From the NCBI RefSeq assembly GCF_007829335.1, contig NZ_VIWO01000003.1, forward strand, positions 62,001 through 126,000: a stretch of DNA of 64,000 bases, in the 5' to 3' direction. The notes under the pieces were generated by a model, which was not told where the DNA came from, ran no database searches, and saw only the letters and a list, made by a program, of their open reading frames with translations. This DNA comes from Chitinophaga polysaccharea. Its GTDB lineage: Bacteria > Bacteroidota > Bacteroidia > Chitinophagales > Chitinophagaceae. This document shows, piece after piece, positions 42,680-52,299 of the stretch. Position 1 is the first letter of the stretch. Each line of letters opens with the position of its first letter. A program made the translations under genes and the position numbers.

Positions 42680-42703
42680 CCGGGCAGGGATGCACCTGCC
42701 CGG
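42680..42703 (-). terminator. Hairpin after the GH71/99-like gene
   Basis: CCGGGCAGG (42680-42688) pairs with CCTGCCCGG (42695-42703) around a 6-nt loop, 7 nt beyond the stop at 42710. There is no T-run on the minus strand, so termination activity is uncertain. Confidence 0.4.
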
Positions 42704-42709
42704 TGATGG

Positions 42710-43981
42710 TTAATTTCTTTCCGGCATCCTGATGCTGACCGGGAGCTCGTGGCGGAGCATCTTCGCGGCCTGCCCGGTTAGCCAGAGATAGTGATCCGCC
42801 GGTTTTCCATCCAGGTTGATAAAAGGAGTGGTGGCACTCGCGGGTGGCTGATCGGTGGTTTTAAAGATGGCCGTTGCTTCATTCACTTCATCGAACATGG
42901 CTACATACAGCATGGTGGCGCCGGCGCTGATAGCGGTAGTGATTTGCTGCCAGTAGAAGCGGCCGCCCTGCCGGGGAATAGAGCCGGATGGCTTTACATC
43001 GTCCGGAAACTCGTAACGGCTGAGGTTATGCCAGCTGAAGCCGGGATACACACAGGGCACATACTCCAGCTGGTGCTGACGACACCAGGCCATGTCTTCC
43101 AGTGTGTTGTCGCGGTAGCGGTCCATATCATTGTGCAGCAGGGGAGAGTAGCGTTGTACTATCCAGGGAAGCACGATATCGGCTTGTTGGATCAGGGTGT
43201 GCAGGTAGGGATCTGGTATACAATCGGCGTTGAGCGTACGCCAGGCGGTAGGTACGCCCAGCATTACGGCACAACCTCCGTATACCGGATCATTCTTGAG
43301 AAAGTCGATCAGGCGTTCCAGCCCAATATTCCGTAGTTGATAGGGACGATCCGGGAACCCGATGCCCCAGATGGCTACCACCGGTTTCCCATTCTCCTGT
43401 AAATAAGTTTTAGCGTCCGGCTGGTTGGTTACTTTCAGTTGATCTACCAGGTATTTCCAGTCGGCAATGATGGCGGAGCAGTCTTCCCCGCTGGCTTTAA
43501 GTCCCGACAGGTCATACATAACGGCTATAGCGCGGTGATATTTGGAAGCGGCGGCGAAGGCATTCTTGAGGATCACGCCGGAGCTGCTGTCGCGGTGCTT
43601 GGCATTGTTGAAGAAGCGTTGCATGAAAACGCCGTCAATGCCATACTCCTGCATCCATTTGAAATGCAGATCGGTGGTGCTTTTATCGTAAGAACTGAAG
43701 AATTTTGCCGGCTGGCCATCGGCGAGTTTAAAAGGAGTACTATAGGTTTTCTCATATTCACTAACATCAGGCCACATATCGATCCCACTGCGGGTTTCAT
43801 CGCCGTAGGCAAAATGTTTGGCGCCGGAGCCATCGCCGGCGGCACGGAACCAGCCCTGGTAGCCGGCCATGATCAATCCATGATAAGTAGGGTACTGCGA
43901 TTCCCGGCTGTGTTTTCGCTGGGCCAGGGCGGGTATGGTCAACAGGAAAAGGAATGCGGTTACATAACGCTTCATATGCAT
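42710..43981 (-). CDS. Exported glycoside hydrolase family 71/99-like protein
   Basis: 423 residues with a signal peptide (MKRYVTAFLFLLTIPALAQ). The body resembles the (beta/alpha)8 proteins named GH71/99-like: YPTYHGLIMAGYQGWFRAAGDG, then KWMQEYGIDGVFMQRFF, VMYDLSG and VAIWGIGFPDRPY, with ATMLYVAMFDEVNEATAIF near the end. GH99 enzymes act on alpha-mannans, GH71 on alpha-1,3-glucan; which applies is unknown, and the acidic catalytic residues cannot be fixed from sequence alone. The start may equally be the next Met at 43975. The serine hydrolase gene upstream is on the same strand, 128 nt away. Confidence 0.8.
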   Translation of the reverse strand: MHMKRYVTAFLFLLTIPALAQRKHSRESQYPTYHGLIMAGYQGWFRAAGDGSGAKHFAYGDETRSGIDMWPDVSEYEKTYSTPFKLADGQPAKFFSSYDKSTTDLHFKWMQEYGIDGVFMQRFFNNAKHRDSSSGVILKNAFAAASKYHRAIAVMYDLSGLKASGEDCSAIIADWKYLVDQLKVTNQPDAKTYLQENGKPVVAIWGIGFPDRPYQLRNIGLERLIDFLKNDPVYGGCAVMLGVPTAWRTLNADCIPDPYLHTLIQQADIVLPWIVQRYSPLLHNDMDRYRDNTLEDMAWCRQHQLEYVPCVYPGFSWHNLSRYEFPDDVKPSGSIPRQGGRFYWQQITTAISAGATMLYVAMFDEVNEATAIFKTTDQPPASATTPFINLDGKPADHYLWLTGQAAKMLRHELPVSIRMPERN

Positions 43982-44073
43982 ACTATTTGTGTATAACGGG
44001 AATGGTAAGGACATTCGCCTTGAATAAGGCTGCAAGTAAAGCAGGTGGGCCTAACGAAAGGCCTAACAAACCA

Positions 44074-44096
44074 TTAATAAGCGAGATTAATGGCAA
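44074..44096 (-). terminator. Weak hairpin downstream of the serine hydrolase gene
   Basis: CCATTAAT (44074-44081) pairs with ATTAATGG (44089-44096), just beyond the stop at 44110. The flanks are A/T-rich but there is no long T-run. Confidence 0.35.
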
Positions 44097-44109
44097 TAAA
44101 TGTTGTTTT

Positions 44110-45204
44110 TTACTCTTTCCAGGGGGTAGCGGGGTTGTTGACAGCCTTCCAGAGCAGACCATCCAGGTCGTTGAAAAAGCTGCTGTCGGTGCGGGTATTA
44201 CAAAGCATAGCCCAGGTAAAGCCATGATGAGAGCGGATTACTTCTGAGGCGGTGCCTGGAAGGGAGCCAGAATGCCACCAGTTGTGATAGGGATTCACCG
44301 CCCACCCGAGGGCATAGCCGGGGTTGGCCGCAGAAGCAGTGGTCATCGCAGTAATAGAAGCGGGTGTCAGGATGTCGGTGGGTGCAGGAAAGCCGTCCAC
44401 GTGCACCAGTAGCCTGGCCAGATCGGTGGCAGACGCAATCCATCCGCCATGAGCATCCATCCGCGAAATATTGTAGACATAAGGCTGCTCTCCATGCTGG
44501 CCGTAGTATACTACCTCGTTATTTTTTCTTTGTTCCAGCGTATTACCGCCAATTTGCATACCTGTAATGCCGCATGGTTGTAATACGGCTGTTTTTACGT
44601 ATTGCTCATAGGTCATGCCTGATACTTTTTCAATGACCCGGCCCAACACACAATAGCCGAAGTTGGAGTATGCATACATCTTTCCGGGCGTATCCACCAG
44701 TGGCTGATGATCGAGTGTCCAGCTGATGAGTTGCTCGGCCGTCATTGCCGGGTGCATAAACATCGGATCGGACCCGTTGTTGGTCCAGCCGCCGGCGGTA
44801 TGTTGCAGCAGTTGCCGGATAGTAATCTTTTCCAGGTTGGGGGCATAAGGTTGTTGGCCATAAGTGGTGCCCAGTACACCCTGCAGGCCGAACACAGTAT
44901 TATCGAGTGATAGCTGTTTTGCTTCCACCAGTTTCAGTATAGCCGTGGCGGTGATACATTTGGAAACGCTGGCAATGCGGAACAGGCTGTTGTTATTAAC
45001 GGGTATTTTGCGAAGCGTGTCAGCATATCCATAGTTGCGGGCATATACTAACTTACCATGATGGGTAATGGCGATGGCCATACCCGGTACCTGGTATTGA
45101 GTCATGAAAGCCTGGATGGTGCTGTCGATTTCCGGGATGCTTTGGGAGTTTGAGCGCAGGGACAGAAGGAGCAGGAAGGGGAGGAGTATGCGGGAGTATG
45201 TCAT
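44110..45204 (-). CDS. Serine hydrolase, beta-lactamase class C/DD-peptidase family
   Basis: 364 residues with a signal peptide (SRILLPFLLLLSLRSNSQ). The SxxK motif is SVSK (Ser79, Lys82) in LFRIASVSKCITATAIL. The YxN motif is in YAYSNFGYCVLG, and a C-terminal HSGSLPG stands where class C-like proteins have HxG or KTG. The family covers penicillin-binding proteins, D-aminopeptidases and esterases; resistance to beta-lactams cannot be claimed from this. It may share a transcript with the GH71/99-like gene. Confidence 0.87.
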   Translation of the reverse strand: MTYSRILLPFLLLLSLRSNSQSIPEIDSTIQAFMTQYQVPGMAIAITHHGKLVYARNYGYADTLRKIPVNNNSLFRIASVSKCITATAILKLVEAKQLSLDNTVFGLQGVLGTTYGQQPYAPNLEKITIRQLLQHTAGGWTNNGSDPMFMHPAMTAEQLISWTLDHQPLVDTPGKMYAYSNFGYCVLGRVIEKVSGMTYEQYVKTAVLQPCGITGMQIGGNTLEQRKNNEVVYYGQHGEQPYVYNISRMDAHGGWIASATDLARLLVHVDGFPAPTDILTPASITAMTTASAANPGYALGWAVNPYHNWWHSGSLPGTASEVIRSHHGFTWAMLCNTRTDSSFFNDLDGLLWKAVNNPATPWKE

Positions 45205-45385
45205 GGGAGGAAGGTACGGAAATATTTTGTGGGGAATAAGGCGGTTGAAGCCATCAAGGTAGTTTCAAGGCTGATTAAGTTCCTTTATGAAAGTATATTC
45301 TTTTTCCGGTATTTTTTGTAGTAAAGGTTTATCCCGGCTGCTGGTATTGAGTTTGCGGGGAATTGTTTGCAGTTTTGTACTGAGG

Positions 45386-45853
45386 CTAAATGCCCCGGTT
45401 ATTGAAAGTAATTAGCTTCCATTTGTCTTCATTGCAGGAATATTCAAAGACTGTTGTTGATCCACCTCCGTTAGAGAAGTTATAAATGCGTTTTTTATAA
45501 GTTATATAAAAATTTACAATGTCAATTTTAAACTGATTCTTTCTTAATGTTGTAAATACTTTCCAGGCATAGATGCCTTTTGAGAGTGCTTTCCTGTTTC
45601 GAGTATCATAAATATTAATAAGTTTAAACTTACTGCTGGACGGTAGATAGTTTAATGATTGGTCTTGTTCGTTTAATAGATATAGATTGTTAAGGTAATA
45701 ATCATTATGCTGTTTTTTTATTGCATCCAAATATTGGGTATACATAATACTAATGGCTGAATCTACTAGTAATTTATGTTCATCTATATTTTGTCGTGCA
45801 TTTGCTTTAAAACAATAAGACAATATACTAACGATAAGAGCTATCTTCTTCAT
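45386..45853 (-). CDS. AT-rich gene for a small exported protein, unknown
   Basis: 155 residues with a signal peptide (KKIALIVSILSYCFKANA). The mature part is rich in Lys, Asn, Tyr and Ile (for example KKQHNDYYLNNLYLLNEQD, FKIDIVNFYITYKKRIYNF), and the DNA is clearly more AT-rich than its neighbours. I do not recognise a family. The composition suggests recent transfer. It is 59 nt after the 45913 gene on the same strand. Confidence 0.65.
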   Translation of the reverse strand: MKKIALIVSILSYCFKANARQNIDEHKLLVDSAISIMYTQYLDAIKKQHNDYYLNNLYLLNEQDQSLNYLPSSSKFKLINIYDTRNRKALSKGIYAWKVFTTLRKNQFKIDIVNFYITYKKRIYNFSNGGGSTTVFEYSCNEDKWKLITFNNRGI

Positions 45854-45912
45854 ATTTTATTTCTTTGGATGTCACATGAGTGCCTACTGTCCATACTGTA
45901 ACAGGAATGGAC

Positions 45913-46908
45913 CTACTTATTCTTCTCTTTTTTTAACAATTGTATTTCCTTATTCAATTGAATAATATACAGCGTTAATTCTTCCACCTTTTGGACCAAT
46001 GCCCGGTTAACTTCTCCCAGATCTACTCCTTCGGCATTTACGGTGGCGGCTGAGGGAAGTTGGGGTAGGTGTTTATGTTGGTCAATAAATTGCTCGAGGG
46101 TATCCAGTTTGGGAAGTTCATACGTTTTTTCAAATACGTAATCCGGCCAGGGACTGGCTTGCGTAACCTTTACTCTCCGGGCGCTCAGGAGTCCTTCTAC
46201 AGCTAGTTTGCTGGTGCCAGGATCGGTAGTGCCGATGCCTATGTTGCCATTGGGTTTAAATACCATCCAGGGGGTGGAAACAGGTATATTTGCAGTGGTA
46301 TTGCCCCCGATATAAGCGTAGATAAGGTTTTCGTTATTGGCGTACGCCCCTAAGGACACCAGTTTTCCTGTACCCAGCGTGGCGCCCTTATAGGAAATGC
46401 CAAATTCTCTTGCCCAGTTGCCGGTATTATAATCTACGTCTATATTAATTCCATATGGATAGCCATTGGGATTAGTGGCTTTGATATTTCCTCCGTTTAC
46501 ATCCAGCAGGGAGGATGGTGCAATGGTGCCGATGCCTACATAGCCATTGGGCTTAAATGTCATCCAGGTAGCGTTATGCGATGCATAGTTCGTGGTATTA
46601 CCGCCAATGTAGGCATAATTAAATACTCCGTTGTTCATATAAGCACCAAAGGACGCCACTTTCCCCGAAGCTTTATAAGAAATACCAAATTCCCTTGCCC
46701 AGGGAGATGTAGTAGAATCCATGTCGATATTCACGCCGTAAGGATAAAAGTTAGGATTGGTTACTTTGATGTTGCCATTGTTTACATGTAACGAAGCGGA
46801 TGGTGTGTTTGTTCCAATACCCACATTTCCCGTGGGAGGATAAATGTTCTGGGCTTTAACCGTTAAAGCGGCAAACAGCACAATGGCTGTGGTGATTATA
46901 TATTTCAT
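45913..46908 (-). CDS. Exported protein with GNVGIGT repeats and coiled-coil C-terminus
   Basis: 331 residues with a signal peptide (KYIITTAIVLFAALTVKAQ). Two tandem copies of about 90 residues each begin GN(V/I)GIGT-like and run through NPxxYPYG(V/I)NIDxD, WAREFGISYKA and AYIGGNTT to W-M-x-FKPNG. A third GNIGIGTTDPGTSKLAVEG follows. The C-terminal region (VKVTQASPWPDYVFEKTYELPKLDTLEQFI, HKHLPQLPSA, then an EELTLYIIQLNKEIQLLKKE coiled coil) is the usual tail of such Bacteroidota secreted fibre-like proteins, related to phage tail-fibre repeats. It is probably surface-exposed and trimeric; this is inference. Confidence 0.8.
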   Translation of the reverse strand: MKYIITTAIVLFAALTVKAQNIYPPTGNVGIGTNTPSASLHVNNGNIKVTNPNFYPYGVNIDMDSTTSPWAREFGISYKASGKVASFGAYMNNGVFNYAYIGGNTTNYASHNATWMTFKPNGYVGIGTIAPSSLLDVNGGNIKATNPNGYPYGINIDVDYNTGNWAREFGISYKGATLGTGKLVSLGAYANNENLIYAYIGGNTTANIPVSTPWMVFKPNGNIGIGTTDPGTSKLAVEGLLSARRVKVTQASPWPDYVFEKTYELPKLDTLEQFIDQHKHLPQLPSAATVNAEGVDLGEVNRALVQKVEELTLYIIQLNKEIQLLKKEKNK

Positions 46909-47181
46909 AGTAGAGCATAAATTTAAAATGATCATGTTGGTCGCACTCAGTTCCCGCAAGCTTTCTATTGGGCTTTATTGAAGAAAGGCATTCACCGTTA
47001 AAAAAGGCTGCTATTGCACTTTTGGGTATAACTGGAGTGTTGTTTTTTTCATGGGCAAAGACAGTTTTATAGTCAGTGAGTTTAACAGCAATTTTGTACA
47101 GATAATTGGGTTTTTAATAAATATACGTAGCAATAATAATAACACATTACGTAACCAATCTGCGTAACAAACCTTCGCCGT

Positions 47182-47979
47182 TTACGCCACAAAAATATTT
47201 CCTTCCAGGTAAGTCCTGCACGTCCCTCCAATCAGTACTTTATCCCCGGCGTCTTCGCAATAAAGTTTGCCTGTTCTGGCAGACAGCTGCAACGCCGTCA
47301 TTGTTTTTTTGCCCAGCTGCTGACTCCAGAAAGGAATGAGGGAGCAATGTGCAGAGCCGGTAACTGGATCTTCGAAGATGCTGGCCTGTGGGGTAAAGAA
47401 GCGGGATACGAAATCGACTGTTTTGCCTTTGGCGGTGGCGATAATTCCGCCGGGGTCGAGATTGATCTGGTCGAGAATACTTCTGTCCGGGCGCAGGTTA
47501 CGGATAATTTCTTCGTCATGATAAATCAGCAGGTAGTCTCTCGCTTTGAGCACCTCCATGGGATATACGCCCATGCCTTTTGCTATTTCAGGAGGGAGAG
47601 AAGCTGCGGTAGCCGGTCTTGCGGGGAACTGAAGCACCAGGCGTTCGTTCTGTTTATATACCATCAATATACCGCTTTGGGTGTGGAAGGTAATCTGGTG
47701 CATATCCCAGCCCAGGTGGTTCATGAGGATATGTGCACTGGCAAGAGTGGCATGTCCGCAAAGATCCATTTCTATTTCAGGGGTAAACCAGCGTAATTCA
47801 TAGTGCCCCGGTTGGCCGGTGGGGACAAAAAAAGCTGTTTCGGGCAGGAAGTTTTCCGCTGCAATGAGCTGTAGTACTTCGGTGGATAGCCATGCTTCCA
47901 GGGGGCAAACGGCAGCGGGGTTTCCTTTAAATAATTCGTCTGTGAAGGCATCTACCTGGTAAATGGGTATATGTGGCAT
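47182..47979 (-). CDS. PhzF family isomerase-like protein
   Basis: 265 residues from MPHIPIYQVDAFTDELFKGNPAAVC, the classic PhzF start. ENFLPETAFFVP holds the conserved catalytic Glu, and RWFTPEIEMDLCGHATLASAHIL is the second signature. FVSRFFTPQASIFEDPVTGSAHCSLIPFW is the mirror signature of the C-terminal half. The two halves form a duplicated diaminopimelate-epimerase fold. Only some members make phenazine; here no phenazine genes are near, so the substrate is unknown. TACCTTTG on the minus strand at 48010-48003 may be its own -7 element. Confidence 0.9.
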   Translation of the reverse strand: MPHIPIYQVDAFTDELFKGNPAAVCPLEAWLSTEVLQLIAAENFLPETAFFVPTGQPGHYELRWFTPEIEMDLCGHATLASAHILMNHLGWDMHQITFHTQSGILMVYKQNERLVLQFPARPATAASLPPEIAKGMGVYPMEVLKARDYLLIYHDEEIIRNLRPDRSILDQINLDPGGIIATAKGKTVDFVSRFFTPQASIFEDPVTGSAHCSLIPFWSQQLGKKTMTALQLSARTGKLYCEDAGDKVLIGGTCRTYLEGNIFVA

Positions 47980-48033
47980 AACGAAACGTTTGATTGCTAT
48001 CGCAAAGGTATTGCATTTCCCGCAGGGAAGCAT

Positions 48034-48618
48034 TTAATCAAGTATGCTGAGTTGTGCTTCAATCAATGTGGAGAGTGATTCACTGTCGGGGTACATCCTC
48101 CGGGTAATACCCAGCCCATTCCAGTTGTTGAGCAGCAGCCGGGCCAGCAGGGCGGGCTCCTGTTTAGAAGTAAGGATGCCTTGTTGTTTGCCGCGATGCA
48201 GCGCTTCCAGGAAATTGGCTTCCAGTTCCTGCAGGTGATGGGCTGCCTGCTTCATCAGCAGCGGGTCTATATTGGATAATTCAGCGACTGCATTGCCGAA
48301 GATGCACCCTTTTTGATGTACCTTTTTGGGTTGGCGTGCGATGCTCCGGAAGAATTCCCGGATGTATTCAACAGGATCTGCGGCAGCATCGAGCTCTTTC
48401 CGGAACCGGCTCACCGCAGCCTGGTCGAACTGTTCCAGCACTTTCTCATACAGCTCTTTCTTACCACCTTTGAAGGCAAGGTAAAAACTACCTTTACCAA
48501 TTCCCATGGCGGCCAGCAAATCTTCTGTGGACGTAGCTTCATAGCCCTGGCGCCAGAATACTTCCGCCGCTTTGGAAATGACTTCCTCGTTATCGAATAT
48601 TTTTGGCCTGCCCGACAT
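48034..48618 (-). CDS. TetR/AcrR family transcriptional regulator
   Basis: 194 residues. The N-terminal helix-turn-helix (about 10-55: DNEEVISKAAEVFWRQGYEATSTEDLLAAMGIGKGSFYLAFKGGKKEL) is typical of TetR. The C-terminal part is a helical ligand-binding domain with AGC-rich sequence (HQKGCIFGNAVAELSN) that resembles regulators of the YxaF/LmrA type. It is immediately upstream of phzF on the same strand (54 nt between stop and start), so it likely controls phzF and itself. Confidence 0.92.
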   Translation of the reverse strand: MSGRPKIFDNEEVISKAAEVFWRQGYEATSTEDLLAAMGIGKGSFYLAFKGGKKELYEKVLEQFDQAAVSRFRKELDAAADPVEYIREFFRSIARQPKKVHQKGCIFGNAVAELSNIDPLLMKQAAHHLQELEANFLEALHRGKQQGILTSKQEPALLARLLLNNWNGLGITRRMYPDSESLSTLIEAQLSILD

Positions 48619-48673
48619 GTATGGTTGTTTTATCCAGCAAAGATATATTCTTTACCGGGTAGTACAAAAAGAA

Positions 48674-50437
48674 CTAACTCTCCCTCACACCATGCAGCAA
48701 TTTTTCCATGGCATTTTGCAGGGACCCGGCACGCGTTACCTCCCCGGAGTTGACAAAAAATATCTCATCGGCATTTTCGATGGTATTCAGGCGGTGTGCG
48801 ATGATTACACGGGTAGTGGTATCGGGCAATTTTTCAAGGATTTCTCCCAGCAGTTGTTCCGTAACGGTGTCGATATTGGCAGTGGCCTCATCAAGGATCA
48901 GCAGGTCTGGCTGACGGAGCACCGCTCTCATAAAGGCAATCAGTTGTTTTTGCCCTAAGCTCACACCATCACCGCCAGACACCACTTTGGTATCCAGCCC
49001 GTTTTCAAAAATGGCCAGCAACTTTTCCAGGTTAGCTTCGCGGATCGCTTCCGTGAGTTGTTCGTTGGTATAATCTTTATAACGAGGGTTGCCGTACAGG
49101 ATGTTCTCTTTTACGGTACCGGTAAATAGGAAAGGTTCCTGGAGAATAAACCCGATTTTCCGGGAACGCTCATCTGCGGCATAAGCCCGGATATCTTTCC
49201 CATTCAGCAAAACGGTACCCTGGGTAGGATCATACAGGCGGGCAATCAGGGAGGCGGTAGTAGTTTTGCCTCCGCCGGTAGGTCCTACCAGCGCATAGGT
49301 TTTGCCTCTCTCTAAAGATAAATTGATGTTGTGCAATATTTCCCTGCCTTCCGGGTAACCGAAATGCACATTTCTGAACTCCAGCAGCGCCGGCGAAAGG
49401 GATGGCTGCGCGGTATCGGGAATGGTGACCAGGTCTGTTTCCAGCTCCAGTATTTCGGCGATACGATCCCAACCCGCCATAGCCACCTGGAAGTTGGCCC
49501 AGAGCGTAGCGAGTTGCCGCAGCGGATTATAAAAATAGGTAGCGTAGGCGAGGTAGCTCACCAGCAAGCCTATACTGAATTCTCCCTCGCTGATCAGGTA
49601 AATACCTCCCGTGAGCACCAACAATTGCGCTATACTGGCGCACATGGCATAGAAAGGAAGGAAGATATTGTTAGCTAAACCTGCGCCGATAGCGGTTTGA
49701 TAATTTTTTTCGTTGGCTTCATTAAAACGTTGCCGGAAATAATCGCGGCGATTGAAGGCGATGATCACTTTAAAATTACTGAGACTTTCCTGTATCTCTG
49801 CACTCATACCACCTACCGTTTTCAGGTTGGCCGCATTCTTTCTCTTAATCCAGGGCGAAAGGATACGGGTAAATAGCAGGATTAGCAAAGCAGGCGCCAG
49901 TGCGGCAATGCCGATTTTATAGTTGATGATCAGCAGGAAAACACCTGCACCGATCATGGTAACGATGTTGCCCACAAACTGCATCAGTGATTGGGAAAAG
50001 AACTGGTTGAGTTTATCAGTATCATTGTTTACCCGGGAGATGAGATCGCCGGCTTTGTTCTGGTTGAAGAAAGCTACGGGCAGCTGCTGTATTTTGCTGA
50101 AGATCGTATTCCGCAAGGTGAACAGTGTTCTTTGTCCCACACTTCCCATCAGCTTTGTTTGAAAGAAACTGGTAAAAAGCGCTACCAGGTACATCGCCAG
50201 CAGGATGCCGGAAAACACCAGCACGCCATGATACTGTTTATGTTGCACGTAGTGGTCGATGGTATACCCGATAAGGAATGGACCCAACAGGTTGAGGGTA
50301 GAGTTGAGCAGGATAGCTAACAAGGCCACCACCAGGTTTTTCTTCTCGTGAGAAATTAATTGCAGCAGGTTTCTGAACGCCGTATAGTTCGACGTTTTAT
50401 GCTCCTTGCCGGTATATTTATTAAGATTGTAATTCAT
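48674..50437 (-). CDS. ABC exporter half-transporter, subunit with catalytic site and degenerate signature
   Basis: 587 residues. Six membrane helices (about 35-300) and one ATPase domain. Walker A GPTGGGKT (385-392), Walker B LLILDE (512-517) with the catalytic Glu517, and the switch His548 in IIAHRL are all intact. The signature reads VSLGQ (492-496) in place of LSGGQ. Its partner gene overlaps by 17 bp upstream and has the opposite pattern: a good signature but a degenerate Walker B and switch. Together they fit a heterodimeric exporter of the TM287/288 or LmrCD type, with one active and one degenerate ATP site. Substrate unknown; drugs or lipids are typical. Confidence 0.92.
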   Translation of the reverse strand: MNYNLNKYTGKEHKTSNYTAFRNLLQLISHEKKNLVVALLAILLNSTLNLLGPFLIGYTIDHYVQHKQYHGVLVFSGILLAMYLVALFTSFFQTKLMGSVGQRTLFTLRNTIFSKIQQLPVAFFNQNKAGDLISRVNNDTDKLNQFFSQSLMQFVGNIVTMIGAGVFLLIINYKIGIAALAPALLILLFTRILSPWIKRKNAANLKTVGGMSAEIQESLSNFKVIIAFNRRDYFRQRFNEANEKNYQTAIGAGLANNIFLPFYAMCASIAQLLVLTGGIYLISEGEFSIGLLVSYLAYATYFYNPLRQLATLWANFQVAMAGWDRIAEILELETDLVTIPDTAQPSLSPALLEFRNVHFGYPEGREILHNINLSLERGKTYALVGPTGGGKTTTASLIARLYDPTQGTVLLNGKDIRAYAADERSRKIGFILQEPFLFTGTVKENILYGNPRYKDYTNEQLTEAIREANLEKLLAIFENGLDTKVVSGGDGVSLGQKQLIAFMRAVLRQPDLLILDEATANIDTVTEQLLGEILEKLPDTTTRVIIAHRLNTIENADEIFFVNSGEVTRAGSLQNAMEKLLHGVRES

Positions 50438-52163
50438 AGTTGCTGGTGCTTTGTTGGGAGTTAAAAATCTGGATGTACTCAGGACTGGTGAGCATCAGTT
50501 CCTGGTGCGTACCACCGGCAATAATTTCGCCCTGCATGAGCAGGATAATCTGGTCGTAGTGGGTTACGGCAGCTATCTTCTGGGTAACAGACAACAGGGT
50601 GATACCAGGGTACAGCAATTGTACATTACGCAGGATTTTTTGTTCGGTATTGGTATCTACGCGGGCAGTGAAATCGTCGAGCAGCAATATTTTAGGATTC
50701 ACGGCCAGCGCGCGGGCCAGCATGATCCGTTGCTTCTGTCCACCGGAGAGACTAGCTCCTCTTTCTGAAACGATGGTGTCCAGTTTGTCAGGGAGACTGT
50801 TGATAAACTCTTTCAGTTCGGCGGCCTGGATCGCTTTTTCCAGGGCTTCGTCGGTAACGGTATCATTGAAGGCGATGTTTTCGCGGATGCTCATATTGAA
50901 AATGATACTATCCTGGAATACAAAGCCCACCTGGCTGTGGAAGGATTCGCTGTTATAGTCTGTTACCGGGTGGCCATCAACCAGCACGGAGCCTGATGAT
51001 GGTTTCAGGAGTCCGGTGAGTAAGTTGAGTAATTGCGTTTTCCCGGCAGCGGTGGGACCGATCACCGCCACTTTTGAACCAGCCTTTACAGAAAAGCTGA
51101 TGTCTTTCAGCACTGGTTTCTGACCGTAGTTGACGGTCACCCCGTTGAAGGAGATATCTCCCTTTAACTGCGCTGTAAGCGTACCACCGGGCATCAGGTC
51201 GGGCATATTGATCACGGTGCTGATTCGCTGGTAGGAGGCGGTAGCCTGCGCAATGATGTTGCTCATAAAGCCGATTACCAGGATCGGGAAGATGAGTAGT
51301 GCGAGGTAGCTGTTGAACGCCGCAAAATCGCCCAGGGACATGCTGTTGGTGATCACAAAATGGCCGCCCAGCGACAGGATAATCAACCCGGCAATACCGG
51401 CGGTAAAGGTGATTACGGGAATTAGTCCAGCAAACAGCCGAACAATTGACAGGCCGAAGCCCATCGCTTTGCCATTGGCATCCAGGAATTTTTCGTATTC
51501 CAGTTGCTGGGAATTAATGACCCTGATAAGGGCTGCGCCGAGAATGCTTTCATTGATGACTTTGTTGAGCCAGTCCATGTTTTCCCGGCTTTTCATGAAC
51601 AGGGCCCTTACCTTGCGTAAAACCAGGAAGAAGGTGATGCCGATAACAGGAAGGGTGGCAATGACTGCCAGTGCCAGTTTCCAGTTAATGGTCAACAGCA
51701 GGATGCTTGCGCCGATAATAATGAACAGGGATGATACCAGGGAAACGATGGCCTGTGAAACAAATAATTTGATGGAGTCTACATCGGCAATGAGGTTGGT
51801 CAGCAACCGGGAAGGGTTGGCCTGTTCTACCCAGGCATAGCTTTGCCCGGATATTTTGTTGGATATTTTCGTGCGCAGGTTGCGCGCTACCTGTTCAGAC
51901 ACATAAGTTTGTATGATGTTCTGCAGGTAGGTAAAGGTGAGGATGATGATGACCGCTACCATAAATTTTATGAGTAGGGGTTGGAGTTGAAAGGTGCCGT
52001 GTCCATAGGCGTCAATTCCATTTCCAATGATTTTGGGTAGCCATAGGTTGAGCCCATTGCTCACCAGCGTAAACAGTATGAGCAGTGCAACCATGCCCAT
52101 ATATGGTTGCAGCAAACTGAATATGCCGGCTTCTTTCTTTTTAGTACCAGCTTCTTGTTTCAT
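50421..52163 (-). CDS. ABC exporter half-transporter, subunit with degenerate Walker B
   Basis: 580 residues. Six membrane helices (about 22-300) and one ATPase domain. Walker A GPTAAGKT (369-376) and signature LSGGQ (472-476) are normal. Walker B ends LLLDD, with Asp497 where the catalytic Glu should be. The switch position reads VTQKI, with Gln528 for His. In a heterodimer, this subunit's Walker B/switch would pair with the partner's weak VSLGQ signature to make the non-hydrolysing site, while its good signature completes the partner's active site. The start codon is reached first in transcription; the second gene overlaps its end by 17 bp, suggesting coupled translation. Confidence 0.92.
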   Translation of the reverse strand: MKQEAGTKKKEAGIFSLLQPYMGMVALLILFTLVSNGLNLWLPKIIGNGIDAYGHGTFQLQPLLIKFMVAVIIILTFTYLQNIIQTYVSEQVARNLRTKISNKISGQSYAWVEQANPSRLLTNLIADVDSIKLFVSQAIVSLVSSLFIIIGASILLLTINWKLALAVIATLPVIGITFFLVLRKVRALFMKSRENMDWLNKVINESILGAALIRVINSQQLEYEKFLDANGKAMGFGLSIVRLFAGLIPVITFTAGIAGLIILSLGGHFVITNSMSLGDFAAFNSYLALLIFPILVIGFMSNIIAQATASYQRISTVINMPDLMPGGTLTAQLKGDISFNGVTVNYGQKPVLKDISFSVKAGSKVAVIGPTAAGKTQLLNLLTGLLKPSSGSVLVDGHPVTDYNSESFHSQVGFVFQDSIIFNMSIRENIAFNDTVTDEALEKAIQAAELKEFINSLPDKLDTIVSERGASLSGGQKQRIMLARALAVNPKILLLDDFTARVDTNTEQKILRNVQLLYPGITLLSVTQKIAAVTHYDQIILLMQGEIIAGGTHQELMLTSPEYIQIFNSQQSTSNYELQS

Positions 52164-52299
52164 CTTAACAGGTGTGTGTTTGGCGGTATGCAGCTAAAAA
52201 AGGTTTTCCATTTGGAGACGAATCCGTACTGCAAATATTGTAAAGGGGAGCAAGATATCACAATTTTTTTGCTCCTGGGGGATAAAAATTGGGGAAAGA

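Noticed and set aside
47182..48618. Phenazine biosynthesis cluster suggested by phzF
   Set aside because: No other phz genes are present; PhzF-like proteins are common outside phenazine pathways.
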